From: GCA-020345945 sp964596985
Lineage (GTDB): Archaea > Thermoproteota > Bathyarchaeia > RBG-16-48-13 > GCA-020345945
NCBI GenBank assembly: GCA_964596985.1
Contig: CAZQWG010000001.1
Span: 62,001 to 126,000 of the forward strand
Length of the DNA: 64,000 nucleotides
Reading direction: 5' to 3'
The position numbers were made by a program, and so were the translations under genes. Within the stretch, counting starts at the first letter, position 1. Each line of letters opens with the position of its first letter. Below, piece after piece: positions 42,399-50,791 of the stretch. Below the pieces are notes generated by a model that saw nothing but the letters and a program-made list of their open reading frames with translations, had not been told where the DNA came from and made no database searches.

Positions 42399-43583
42399 CT
42401 ACTCGATTCTTCCTATAAGCGTAAGAGAGAGCAAGGCGTTGAAGAAGAGAAGGGCAGAAGCAACATAGAAACAGTTCTCTATGCCCCATATGGTGGCGAT
42501 CCAAGTCAAGGCGATAGGGGCAATAATGGCACCAACATCAAAAGATGTCCTGAAGAAGCCGATCGCCGTCCCCCTTACAGACGGGTCGACAACCTCAGCT
42601 ATCGTGACGGGCAGCAACGGCATCAGAATCCCAGACGCTGCACCGCCGAGTAGGAAGAGGCTCGCCTGACTCCAGAAGGAGGGAAAGAAGAGTATCATAA
42701 GGGTTGAAACACTGACGAAGAGAAGAGACACCACAAAGACCCAGGCTTTACCTACGATTCTAGCGATTCTACCCGCCAAGAAGTTCGCCGCCGACATTCC
42801 AACAGACCTGAATCCCATCAAGACACCGATGGTCGCGACATCGAATCCCAGCGCAACGTTGAGATAGATCGGGGCGATCGTCGAGAATATTCCCATCATC
42901 GCGAACATCCTGAGGAACCCCGTCAGACAGACAACCCCGAAGACGAAATTTCGTATCGCCTTCAAGGAATCCCTCAAGTCCCCATTCCTGGTTCCACCTC
43001 TCTGGGCCTGAACTGCCTCTCGAGACGTCACGGTCCTAAGCTCCTTGGATATTGTCATCACCACGACCGTGATGAGCAGGATACCAGCAGAGACGGCGAA
43101 CACTACTCTAAATCCGAAGACCGCCGCCAACAGTCCACCGATAGGTGCCCCCATGAAGCTTCCGGTGAACTCTATTCCTTGGAAGATTCCCATCGCCTCC
43201 CCCCTATCCTCGCTCGCGACCATGTTCACAACGACGTTCATCGAGACGTTGAAGAAGAGAGCCGATCCCACTCCCCAGAGAGCTCTAGCAACCATGAGAT
43301 GAAACGGGGTGACAGCCACCGCCGCGACACCAGCAGCAAGAGTAGAAGCAGCGAATCCGAGTATCAAGGGGTATCTGTATCCGATACGGTCTGAGATATA
43401 ACCTGCAGGGATCTCTATAAAGGTCCGACTGATGAAGAAACAGGACATAACGATGCCGATGACCAGCTCATTGGCTCCAAGCTCAGCCGCGTAGATTGGA
43501 AGAAACGGGTTTCCAACGTTACCGGCCAATATCACTAGGAATCCGAGTGTGCAGAGGATGTAGTAGGCTCTAGAGTATCTCAA
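42399..43583 (-). CDS. MFS transporter
   Basis: Major facilitator of 394 residues. The motif after segment 2 is GYISDRIGYRYPLILG, the classic GxxxDRxGRR-like loop, and the second half has NFLAGRIARIVGKAW. It differs from the other carriers here and resembles drug/sugar exporters. Convergent with the MFS gene at 41146, 60 bases apart. A TATA-like CTTGATATAGG lies upstream on the minus strand near 43608-43618. Confidence 0.88.
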   Translation of the reverse strand: MRYSRAYYILCTLGFLVILAGNVGNPFLPIYAAELGANELVIGIVMSCFFISRTFIEIPAGYISDRIGYRYPLILGFAASTLAAGVAAVAVTPFHLMVARALWGVGSALFFNVSMNVVVNMVASEDRGEAMGIFQGIEFTGSFMGAPIGGLLAAVFGFRVVFAVSAGILLITVVVMTISKELRTVTSREAVQAQRGGTRNGDLRDSLKAIRNFVFGVVCLTGFLRMFAMMGIFSTIAPIYLNVALGFDVATIGVLMGFRSVGMSAANFLAGRIARIVGKAWVFVVSLLFVSVSTLMILFFPSFWSQASLFLLGGAASGILMPLLPVTIAEVVDPSVRGTAIGFFRTSFDVGAIIAPIALTWIATIWGIENCFYVASALLFFNALLSLTLIGRIE

Positions 43584-43850
43584 AGTAGCATACCCAAGTA
43601 ACGACTCCTATATCAAGGTTTACGGCAATCAAGCCATACTCTACACAGTCTCAAGAAACAGCCTATACAGCGTCTGTTTAACAATTCCACCTTCTAGATG
43701 ACAAGCCCCTTGAACACTCAATATTCCCTTGAGATCCCCCGAAGAGCTGAAGGGGCGTACCGTATGTCCGAATGGGTTATGGTTTGTACAAATCGCGGTC
43801 TTACAATCACCTAAGCAGTCGAGAGAAAACGGCAACCATAAAGACTATAA
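43584..43850. other. Intergenic stretch upstream of the queT leader
   Basis: Contains a minus-strand open frame of 64 codons (43641-43835) rich in Cys, His and Gly that might be a small protein, but no family match or ribosome-binding site supports it. The right part (ACCATAAAGACTATAAC, 43835-43851) is a possible promoter for queT. Confidence 0.35.
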
Positions 43851-43940
43851 CTCCGTGTGGAGTGACAGTGTCCTGAGGCGGGTGAGTGGGCACCTCCCAT
43901 CCGTTCCGCCCTAGAAATCCCGGAGTCGGGAGGTAAAAAC
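43851..43940 (+). promoter_or_regulatory. Structured leader of queT, candidate translational riboswitch
   Basis: The 90 bases before the queT ATG can form: a small hairpin CTCC-GTGT-GGAG (43851-43862); a stem GGCGG (43877-43881) with CCGCC (43906-43910) enclosing a hairpin GTGGG-CACCT-CCCAT (43886-43900); and a hairpin TCCCG-GAGT-CGGGA (43919-43931) that overlaps the ribosome-binding site. The loop/stem sequence ACCTCCC (43892-43898) is a perfect 7-base complement of the ribosome-binding site GGGAGGT (43928-43934), so the site can be either free or hidden. It does not match the preQ1 consensus sequences I remember. Confidence 0.6.
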
Positions 43941-44465
43941 ATGGTTAGATATTCTACCATCGATATTGTCTTGATTGCATCTTTTGCGGCACTCTACACC
44001 GTGGGAGTTGTTGTACTGGCACCTATCAGTTTCATGATCTTTCAAGTCAGGGTTGCCGATTCCCTGTTACCCTTGTCGATCCTCTTCGGTGTTCCTGCCA
44101 GCCTCGGATTTTCCATCGGCGCTCTCGTAGCAAACACGTTCGGCGGTTTGGGTTTGATCGATATCCTCGGTGGGTCGATTGCAAACTTGATTGCCTGTAT
44201 CGCCGCTTGGAAGATTGGGCAGAAGAAGATAAGAGGGCGGTTGTTCCTGGCAACAATAGTTCAGAACCTCATATTGACTGTGATCGTTGGAACGTATCTC
44301 TCCTATCTCCTCGGTTTCCCAATATTAGTGGGTTGGACCGGAATATTCCTCGGATCCGCCATCGCGATCAATCTGCTCGGCTACCTACTCCTCAAGGCCG
44401 TCTCTACACCGTCGGTTCTCAGAACGTTAAGGTCCAGTCGGGTAAAAGTATATACAAGAGAATGA
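43941..44465 (+). CDS. queT: QueT-like ECF transporter substrate-binding membrane protein
   Basis: Membrane protein of 174 residues with about five or six helices. The segment FQVRVADSLLPLSILFGVPASLGFSIG followed by VANTFGGLGLIDILGGSIANLIA, here cited in parts, is the signature of the QueT family (PF06177), S-components of ECF transporters that bring in precursors of queuosine in bacteria; in archaea the related base preQ0 is used for archaeosine. The energising ECF module is not in the window. The ATG is preceded by GGGAGGT and by a leader able to hide it. The substrate is therefore probably a 7-deazaguanine, but this is inferred from the family. Confidence 0.8.
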   Translation: MVRYSTIDIVLIASFAALYTVGVVVLAPISFMIFQVRVADSLLPLSILFGVPASLGFSIGALVANTFGGLGLIDILGGSIANLIACIAAWKIGQKKIRGRLFLATIVQNLILTVIVGTYLSYLLGFPILVGWTGIFLGSAIAINLLGYLLLKAVSTPSVLRTLRSSRVKVYTRE

Positions 44466-44529
44466 TGACGCGGAGAGCCGATCCCTCTTGAACAACACAT
44501 ATCCATAATACAGCATATTATGCTAGGAA

Positions 44530-44610
44530 GCCCCGTAGAATACGGGCATGAGTGCCAGCAGAGTCGCCGTAGAGCTGGTAGGATGCGACGCCAATCAGTC
44601 ATGGTCTGAA
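44530..44610 (+). ncRNA. Candidate structured RNA with H-type pseudoknot
   Basis: Within 60 bases lie a hairpin CCCGTA-GAA-TACGGG (44532-44546) and two interlocked perfect 5-bp stems: CCAGC (44555-44559) with GCTGG (44574-44578), and GTCGC (44563-44567) with GCGAC (44585-44589). The order 5'-A-B-A'-B' makes an H-type pseudoknot. A weaker stem TCAG/CTGA follows (44595-44609). A TATA-like CCATAATAC (44503-44511) is placed about 20-25 bases before the first stem. It could be an independent small RNA, the queT 3' end, or the leader of the aminotransferase gene. Confidence 0.45.
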
Positions 44611-44711
44611 GCTCGAAATCCAAGTGTCGAACGTTTTCACAGAACAATCCTATGTATTCTTATGTGAATAGACCTCAAGGATAGTTTGTAGATTCTATCG
44701 GTGGAGGTTCC

Positions 44712-46109
44712 ATGACTTCGATAGGCGAATTGGAAAGAGAGTATATTGAGAAACATGCAAAATCAAAGCTCCTCTACGAGAGAGCCTTGAACTGTTTCGC
44801 CAGTGGAGTTACTCACGACGCAAGGTTCGCCAAACCATTCCCGATCTACGCAACTAAAGCGGAGGGGACGAGGAAGTGGGATGTGGACGGTAACGAGTAT
44901 GTAGACTACGTGATGGGCCATGGTGCACTACTCACCGGATACGCCGACGAGAGAGTGTTAGCAGCAGTCCAGAGCCAGATCAAAGAGGCAATGCACATGG
45001 GCACGTCTACCGAGTCGGAGATCGAGTGGGCAGAGCTCATACAAGAGCTTGTTCCCTCTGCACAGGGGGGATTAGTAAGGGCGACGGCATGCGGCAGTGA
45101 GGGAATAATGATCGCGGTGAGGCTGTCCAGAATGTACACTGGCAGAGAGAAGATCGTCCTCCATGCAGGTTCTTATCACGGTAAGGCGGATACGACGATC
45201 TATGTGAGCCGTGGACCGCCATTCGCTATCACGAATGTCTATGGTATACCGCAAGGAGTCAGAGAGGATGTCCTTGTAATACCTTGGAACAACCTTGAGG
45301 CTGCAGAAGAAGCTTTCCAGACCGGCAAGGTGGCGTGTATCATATTGCAGGGTAACGCCCTCTACACCAAAGAGTATGTGGAAGGGCTAAGAAGGCTTAC
45401 CAAGCGTTATGGCGTCGTATTCATGATGGATGAGGTTGTCTCAGGCTTCAAGTACGCTGCAGGGGGAGCACAGGAGTACTATGGAGTTACACCAGACTTG
45501 ACGGTTCTAGGAAAGATTGTCGGTGGCGGAGCTCCAGTCGGAGCCGTCTGTGGAAGGAGAGAGATAATGGATTACCACTCTTTTAAGGACGAGTACTGGA
45601 ACCGGTTCATGAGGCTCTCAGTAGGTGGGACATGGAATGCCCAACCCCTATCGATAGTCGGTGGAATCGCAATTATGCAATTCATTAAGGAAGAAAAAGA
45701 TACCATCTATCCTCGACTACGCAGTGTTGGAAGGAGATTGACGAAGAGTTTCAACGACCTAGTCGAAGAGATAGGAGCCGCAGCCACAACAACCTGCCTT
45801 CCCTATGAAGAGCCTGTCGCCTTCTCGATAAACTATCTCAACAGACCTGTACCTCCAGAAAAAGAGTATCTCTGGAGGACCGGGCCTGCGACCTTCGAAG
45901 ACTATGACATCAAGGCGGGGTTCGCTGCTAGCGGTAAGACGAGTCAAGTGGCATACCTCTCGATGGTGAACAACGGGATCTCCGCGCTACGCGGAAGAAG
46001 CTTCATCCTCTGCACAAAACACAGCGACGAAGACATGGAGCTAACTGAGACTGCATTCGAGGCGACCCTTAGAACCCTGAAGGAGAACGACCTAGCAGGG
46101 CGAACCTGA
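44712..46109 (+). CDS. Class III PLP-dependent aminotransferase (glutamate-1-semialdehyde aminomutase-like)
   Basis: Fold-type I enzyme of 465 residues. The cofactor-binding Asp is in FMMDEVVSGFK and the PLP lysine in TVLGKIVGGGAPVGA; the N-terminal GNEYVDYVMGHGALLTGY and ATACGSEGIMIAVRLSR are typical of HemL-like class III enzymes. Not true HemL by context: no haem or cobamide genes are close, and the C-terminal part (residues 360-420) carries an insertion. It may act on an amino acid or diamine. The ATG has GTGGAGGT upstream, a good ribosome-binding site. Confidence 0.88.
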   Translation: MTSIGELEREYIEKHAKSKLLYERALNCFASGVTHDARFAKPFPIYATKAEGTRKWDVDGNEYVDYVMGHGALLTGYADERVLAAVQSQIKEAMHMGTSTESEIEWAELIQELVPSAQGGLVRATACGSEGIMIAVRLSRMYTGREKIVLHAGSYHGKADTTIYVSRGPPFAITNVYGIPQGVREDVLVIPWNNLEAAEEAFQTGKVACIILQGNALYTKEYVEGLRRLTKRYGVVFMMDEVVSGFKYAAGGAQEYYGVTPDLTVLGKIVGGGAPVGAVCGRREIMDYHSFKDEYWNRFMRLSVGGTWNAQPLSIVGGIAIMQFIKEEKDTIYPRLRSVGRRLTKSFNDLVEEIGAAATTTCLPYEEPVAFSINYLNRPVPPEKEYLWRTGPATFEDYDIKAGFAASGKTSQVAYLSMVNNGISALRGRSFILCTKHSDEDMELTETAFEATLRTLKENDLAGRT

Positions 46110-46211
46110 CCGGTACTCAACGACAAGGACAAGATTGCCGACTGCGACGAAAGCTCAGTACCTCCGACAGTGCGAGATCGACCAAGCTGTTGAATCGCCG
46201 AGAATACGTGT

Positions 46212-47597
46212 TCAGCTTCTTTCTTTCCTATGTTCGATCTCGATAGTGTGATGCGCACAGGAAATGCAGGGATCGAATACCCTTATTGCGGTCTCTACAC
46301 GCTGATAGAGGTCAGGTCTGATTCTACCCGCATTTATACATTGACCTGCAATGTCCTTTATTGCCATATTGATTACTGCGTTGTTAGACTCGGTCGGAAC
46401 CACGATATCGACGTAGGACAGACGTGCGTTCTCATCCACCTCGTAGCTGTGAACAAGCGTACCTCTTGGAGCCTCAACCGATCCCGCTCCCTTACCAGCT
46501 CCAACAGATAGGGGTATACGAACTCTCTTTCGCGTAACAGATTCGTCCTCAAGAAGCTGGATGATACGTTCCGAGGCGTAGACGAGTTCGATGAGACGAG
46601 CATAGTCGAATAGGTGGTTGTTGTGAAGAGGGTGCCCCCATTCGGAACGCAGTTCGCTAACAGCCTTCTTTGCCTCATCGGTTTCCAATTCTCTACACAT
46701 ATTTATTCGTGCCAGCGAGTTCACTCTCAGGATTCCCCCAGGCCAACCCAGTGGCTTGTAGTAAGGAAATCTTGCCAGCGTCCATTCGAAGGAGGCTTCG
46801 CCGACATACTTACGGAACATGCTAGGAGGGAAGTGTGCTATACGCTCTCCTGCGGGATCCGTGATGGAGATATCCCCCTCGTAGAATTCTAGGCAGTTCT
46901 CCCCTTGGAGAGCCATATTATTGACGGGAAATACCTTGAGGCTACGAATGTATTCTTTGTGCTCTTCGAATAACGACCGACCTAGGGACAATGCTTCCTT
47001 TGAGAGTTGAAGCCCACGCTTGGCTCTGCCTAGTAATCTCTGGCGTTCGGATTCTTCGAGTGGGTTCAGCATGCCACCGGGGACTGCTGCGATGGGTTGG
47101 ATATGCCTTCTGCCCAACACGGTTGAGATATCGGTGCCTATCTCACGAAGTTCTATGGCGCTCCGGACGAGGTCTGGATTCGTTTTGTAGATGTCAAAGA
47201 CACTCTTCGGTCGGGGAGTATCGTCTCCAAGGTAGATGAAGTCTGGGAGAGTCAGGAAGAAGAAGCTTGTCGCATGGCTCTGGACGATTTGACCGAAATG
47301 TAACAATCTCCTGAGCATCACCGCCGTCTCCGGCGGCTCTATTCCTAGAGCATCTTCCACAGCTTTGACAGATGCTAGATGATGAGAGACAGCGCATATC
47401 CCGCAGATACGATTGCAGATTATCGGTACCTCCTCAACCTCTGCACCAACCAAGAATCGTTCGAATCCTCGGAGATCCGTGACCTCAAGATGCGCCTCCG
47501 AAACCTCCCCGAACTCATCAAGAATAATTCTAACCCTTGTCGCTCCCTCTATCCTCGTCGTCGGCGATATTAAGATCTCCTTCTCTCCACTTGACAA
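46212..47597 (-). CDS. mvhA: [NiFe] hydrogenase large subunit (Mvh/F420-non-reducing type)
   Basis: Catalytic subunit of a cytosolic [NiFe] hydrogenase of 461 residues. Both nickel-binding motifs are complete: NRICGICAVSHH near residue 63 and DPCISCAHH near the C-terminus. About eleven residues follow the last His (ending KERS); these would be removed by a maturation protease after nickel insertion, the normal maturation route. It follows the small subunit with 13 bases between. The TTG start is chosen for IEGATRVRI, the typical beginning. The hydrogenase group is 3-like; the electron acceptor subunit MvhD is not in the window. Confidence 0.93.
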   Translation of the reverse strand: MSSGEKEILISPTTRIEGATRVRIILDEFGEVSEAHLEVTDLRGFERFLVGAEVEEVPIICNRICGICAVSHHLASVKAVEDALGIEPPETAVMLRRLLHFGQIVQSHATSFFFLTLPDFIYLGDDTPRPKSVFDIYKTNPDLVRSAIELREIGTDISTVLGRRHIQPIAAVPGGMLNPLEESERQRLLGRAKRGLQLSKEALSLGRSLFEEHKEYIRSLKVFPVNNMALQGENCLEFYEGDISITDPAGERIAHFPPSMFRKYVGEASFEWTLARFPYYKPLGWPGGILRVNSLARINMCRELETDEAKKAVSELRSEWGHPLHNNHLFDYARLIELVYASERIIQLLEDESVTRKRVRIPLSVGAGKGAGSVEAPRGTLVHSYEVDENARLSYVDIVVPTESNNAVINMAIKDIAGQCINAGRIRPDLYQRVETAIRVFDPCISCAHHTIEIEHRKERS

Positions 47598-47610
47598 ACC
47601 TACTCCCTTC

Positions 47611-48501
47611 TCAGATGAAATTCGATACCTTTCTTGTTCTTGAGACCTCTCCCCGGAAGATCGACGAGTAGAAGGCGAAGATCACGTTCCCAAGGACTTC
47701 CTCAACATGCTCCTCAGGTTGCCCCATTCTCGCGGAGAGAATCTTGATCACAGAGTTCGATAGATTGCCTCTCTTGTAGAGATAATCGGAAGGCCCACGG
47801 CAGCCGATACACGGCATGCCAGACAGGGTGCATACAGCTCCACAACCGCTACGGGTTATCGAGCCCAAACACAGGTATCCTTGATCCAATAGACATACTT
47901 CAGGATCAGGGGCTCTTCCAAGACCTCTCGACAAAGGAGTCTTCCTCCCAATTATCTTTCGACTGCATTCACGGCAGACAACCGATGTATAGCGATCCGG
48001 CCTAGTCTCTTCGACCAGCGAGGAGAGGACGTTTCCTAAGACTGGTTGGGGAGGGGGGCATCCCCGTATGTAATAGTCCACGTCCACGAAGTAGTCGACA
48101 GGTTTAACGCGGTCGGTCAGCTCAAACATCGGGTTCTCAAGTGAAGGGAGTTTCCCCACCGCGTCCACTCTCCCCATGATTGTGGAAAACAGCTCCTTGA
48201 GAGAGTAGAGGTTTCCTAGGCTGGATACCCCGCCGTCGACTGCGCACATCCCACAAGCCACAAGGACGGCGGCTTTTCTTCTAAGTTCTCGGAGAGCCCT
48301 TTCCTCATCCTTCCTGCGGATGCCTCCCTCGACGAAAGCGATATCGATCTCCTTGAATTGCCTCTTGTCTATCAGCAGAGGATTGTACACGAACTCAACG
48401 CCTTTCTCCATAAGGGAGAATAAGTCTTCCCCTAGATCCAGGAATGTATGTGTACATCCGCCACACCCGGTGAACCAGATGTTCGAGATACGCTTCTTCA
48501 A
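47611..48501 (-). CDS. mvhG: [NiFe] hydrogenase small subunit (Mvh type)
   Basis: Electron-transfer subunit of 296 residues with three Fe-S clusters. The proximal-cluster ligands are WFTGCGGCTHTF at the N-terminus with CGMCAVDGG and YIRGCPPPQPV; the C-terminal half has CRECSRK, GCGAVCTLSGMPCIGCRGP for the other clusters. No Tat signal, so the enzyme is cytosolic. The TTG start is preceded by a weak ribosome-binding site. It is first in a two-gene operon with the large subunit; hypA and hypB, needed for nickel insertion, are 38 kb away. Confidence 0.92.
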   Translation of the reverse strand: MKKRISNIWFTGCGGCTHTFLDLGEDLFSLMEKGVEFVYNPLLIDKRQFKEIDIAFVEGGIRRKDEERALRELRRKAAVLVACGMCAVDGGVSSLGNLYSLKELFSTIMGRVDAVGKLPSLENPMFELTDRVKPVDYFVDVDYYIRGCPPPQPVLGNVLSSLVEETRPDRYTSVVCRECSRKIIGRKTPLSRGLGRAPDPEVCLLDQGYLCLGSITRSGCGAVCTLSGMPCIGCRGPSDYLYKRGNLSNSVIKILSARMGQPEEHVEEVLGNVIFAFYSSIFRGEVSRTRKVSNFI

Positions 48502-48574
48502 CGAGAGGAGACCCCTTAACAGTATGGTATCTTGTTTGAGATCTAAGGTTTTAGCTTGCCTGAATAGACTGTAA

Positions 48575-48584
48575 CGATATAAAT
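48575..48584. promoter_or_regulatory. TATA-like element between the hydrogenase operon and an MFS gene
   Basis: CGATATAAAT, followed by CG, is nearly palindromic and lies in the 128-base gap between the divergent mvhG and MFS genes. It is about 45 bases before the MFS ATG, a good distance, and may also serve the hydrogenase operon on the other strand. Confidence 0.45.
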
Positions 48585-48629
48585 CGAAGGGGTTAAGAAT
48601 GGAGATCGTACAGAAAGCCTGAACTACCG

Positions 48630-49832
48630 ATGTCCGCTGTCAGATCTAGGAAGAGAACCCTCGGCATACTGGGAGCATCCCATTTCTCTCAGCATCTCTG
48701 GATTGGGGTTGCAGTCCTATATCCGTACATTATGGTCGATCTGGGACTATCCTACACGGAGTTGGGATTGGCGACAGGTGTAGCCGCGATCGTTTCAGGG
48801 TCGCTGCAAATCGCTTTCAGCATATTGTCGAGATACTTTCCGAGAAGATTCCTTCTGGGAATAGGTAACATATTTTATTCAGTAGCCAGTGTAGCAATAT
48901 CCCTCTCCAGAGAATACTATCAACTGATAATAGCGAATCTTTTTGGGGGAATAGGAACAGCAGCGCAGCATCCGGTTAGCGTCTCAATACTTGCGGACAG
49001 ATTCGACAAAAATGTACTCGCAGGTGCACTTGGCGTCTTCTATGGGTTAGGCTACTTGGGTAATATTATCGGTCCTTTGATCCTGACTCATATTGCGATA
49101 CAATGGGGTTGGCGAAACTCGCTGCTAGTGCTGGCGGTTCTTCCCGTGATCACGGGGATAAGCCTCATCCTACTCCTAGGGGGAGCCGATCAGCCCACCT
49201 TGGAAGATGAGGGAAGGGTTGGAAGTTCCCTCTTAGCCGACGCCAAGTCAGCCTTGAAAAACAGATCCGCACTAATCATAATCGCTGCACAAGCATTCCT
49301 GACAGGGGCAACAGAGCAAGGGATCGTAGTTACATATGTCGCTCTATTCTTAAGAAACGGGTTGGGACTCGGGGAGCTTCAAACAAGCCTACTCTTCTCG
49401 ATCACCATGACCGCAGGAGTGTTGGGCACTCTTACCGTTGGCCGGTATGCGAATAGAATCGGGTCGCTGAAAACGGCGATCATATGCACTCTTGTGGCTT
49501 CGATCGCGATTCTGACTCTCAGTCTTCAGAGAACTTACAGCTATTCTCTGATACTGAATCTGGTTGTTGCCGGTCTATTCGCTTTCCCGATATTCAACCT
49601 CATGCAAGCACACATCTCTTCGATCTCGAAACCGGCGGAAAGAGACATCCTTATCGGGGTGCTCTTCACAATCGGGTTCGGTGTAAGTTCCGTTTGGACA
49701 ACGCTCATAGGATTCACTATCGATCTCACCGGCTCCTTTTCACCAGCATGGGTTCTAATGGCAGGACTCGGCGGTATAGCGGTATTATTGCAGTTGCAGG
49801 CGTACAAACTCGGGAAGATGGGAGAAGATTGA
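48630..49832 (+). CDS. MFS transporter, paralogue of the gene at 41146
   Basis: Twelve-segment major facilitator of 400 residues. It matches the transporter at 41146-42339 along its whole length (LGASHFSQHLWIGVAVLYPY, DLGLSYTELGLATG, RYFPRRFLLGIGN, SILADRFDKNVLAGALG), so it derives from a duplication. It is divergent from the hydrogenase operon and is followed by thiT with its riboswitch. Substrate unknown; the differences between the two copies lie mostly in the N-terminal tail and the central loop. Confidence 0.9.
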   Translation: MSAVRSRKRTLGILGASHFSQHLWIGVAVLYPYIMVDLGLSYTELGLATGVAAIVSGSLQIAFSILSRYFPRRFLLGIGNIFYSVASVAISLSREYYQLIIANLFGGIGTAAQHPVSVSILADRFDKNVLAGALGVFYGLGYLGNIIGPLILTHIAIQWGWRNSLLVLAVLPVITGISLILLLGGADQPTLEDEGRVGSSLLADAKSALKNRSALIIIAAQAFLTGATEQGIVVTYVALFLRNGLGLGELQTSLLFSITMTAGVLGTLTVGRYANRIGSLKTAIICTLVASIAILTLSLQRTYSYSLILNLVVAGLFAFPIFNLMQAHISSISKPAERDILIGVLFTIGFGVSSVWTTLIGFTIDLTGSFSPAWVLMAGLGGIAVLLQLQAYKLGKMGED

Positions 49833-49950
49833 GTATATCGTTGATTCGGAATCTGCCAGAGGAGTCCGGAGAAGGCAGATGAGCCTTTGCACATAGCTTG
49901 CCTTCCAATATGAGTCGAAGAGAAGAAACGATGCGTCCATACAATTAGCC

Positions 49951-49966
49951 TTAAATTTTTATATCC
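49951..49966 (+). promoter_or_regulatory. Probable TATA box for the thiT transcript
   Basis: TTAAATTTTTATATCC lies about 25-30 bases before the predicted start of the TPP aptamer, so transcription would begin right at the riboswitch. Confidence 0.55.
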
Positions 49967-49991
49967 GGAAGAGATACGGTAGAATTCAGAC

Positions 49992-50088
49992 AGGATTGGG
50001 GGAGCCGGAACAGACCGGCTGAGAGGACGACTAGATGGTCGTCGACCCCTTGAACCTGACCCAGATAATACTGGCGTAGGGATGTAAA
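49992..50088 (+). promoter_or_regulatory. TPP riboswitch (THI element)
   Basis: The THI-box consensus is present: GGGGGAGCCGG and GGCTGAGAGG (50018-50027), then GACCCCTTGAACCTGACC (50044-50061), AGATAATACTGGCGTAGGGA (50063-50082). A variable hairpin (CGACTAGATGGTCG, about 50028-50041) lies between them. The AGGGATG that acts as ribosome-binding site is itself part of the closing segment, and the thiT ATG follows at 50089. Binding of thiamine diphosphate should therefore hide the site and block translation. TPP riboswitches directly abutting the start codon are known from Thermoplasma. Confidence 0.93.
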
Positions 50089-50616
50089 ATGAGACAATCG
50101 ACTTTTTCGGTAAGAGTGATCGCCGAAGCAACCATCATGGTTGCTTTGGCAACGATGTTAAGCTATCTTAAAGTCTTCCACATGCCTCAAGGAGGATCGG
50201 TGACCGTTGGAAGCATGGTACCGCTTCTCTGGATCTCACTGAGACGGGGACCGAAGGTAGGCGTGGCTACCTGCCTTATCTACGGTCTTCTCCAATTCGC
50301 ACTCGAACCTTTTGCGGTTCACCCGCTGCAAGTCATACTCGACTACCCGCTTGCTTTCGGGGCTCTGGGACTGGCAGGACTCTTCAAGAGCCGACCGATA
50401 CTGGGAGTTGCAGTTGGAATAGGCGGAAGGTTCATCATGCATTTCCTCTCGGGGATTGTATTCTTTGGGATCTATGCACCTCCAGGCGTTCACCCAGCAG
50501 TCTACTCAGCGATATACAATGGTGGATATCTTGGTGGAGAGTTCATAATCAGCGCTATTCTGACTTGGCTCATCATTAAGAGAGGGCTAATCACGATATA
50601 CCTTGAAGGGCAGTAA
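50089..50616 (+). CDS. thiT: Thiamine transporter ThiT (ECF S-component)
   Basis: Membrane protein of 175 residues with about six helices. Family elements are ALATMLSYLKVFHMPQGGSVT, VGSMVPLLWISLRRGPKVG, YGLLQFALEP, VHPLQVILDYPLAFGALGL and GGRFIMHFLSGIVFF, typical of ThiT (YuaJ). It would bind thiamine and pair with an ECF ATPase module encoded elsewhere. The TPP riboswitch directly upstream confirms the substrate. The organism would use the vitamin for enzymes such as the ThDP enzyme at 39429. Confidence 0.93.
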   Translation: MRQSTFSVRVIAEATIMVALATMLSYLKVFHMPQGGSVTVGSMVPLLWISLRRGPKVGVATCLIYGLLQFALEPFAVHPLQVILDYPLAFGALGLAGLFKSRPILGVAVGIGGRFIMHFLSGIVFFGIYAPPGVHPAVYSAIYNGGYLGGEFIISAILTWLIIKRGLITIYLEGQ

Positions 50617-50791
50617 CAATCGAACAGAAACTAGAAGAAGAGGAACAAAGACATACTAGAGATCTATCAAGACCCAAACGGAAGACGAAACATATAGGAA
50701 TACTCGGTAAACGAGAAGAGAAGGGATTACCGCCAAAGATTTAATATGACCAGCGATTAAGCCCTACACGAATTGATGGAGATGATTACTA

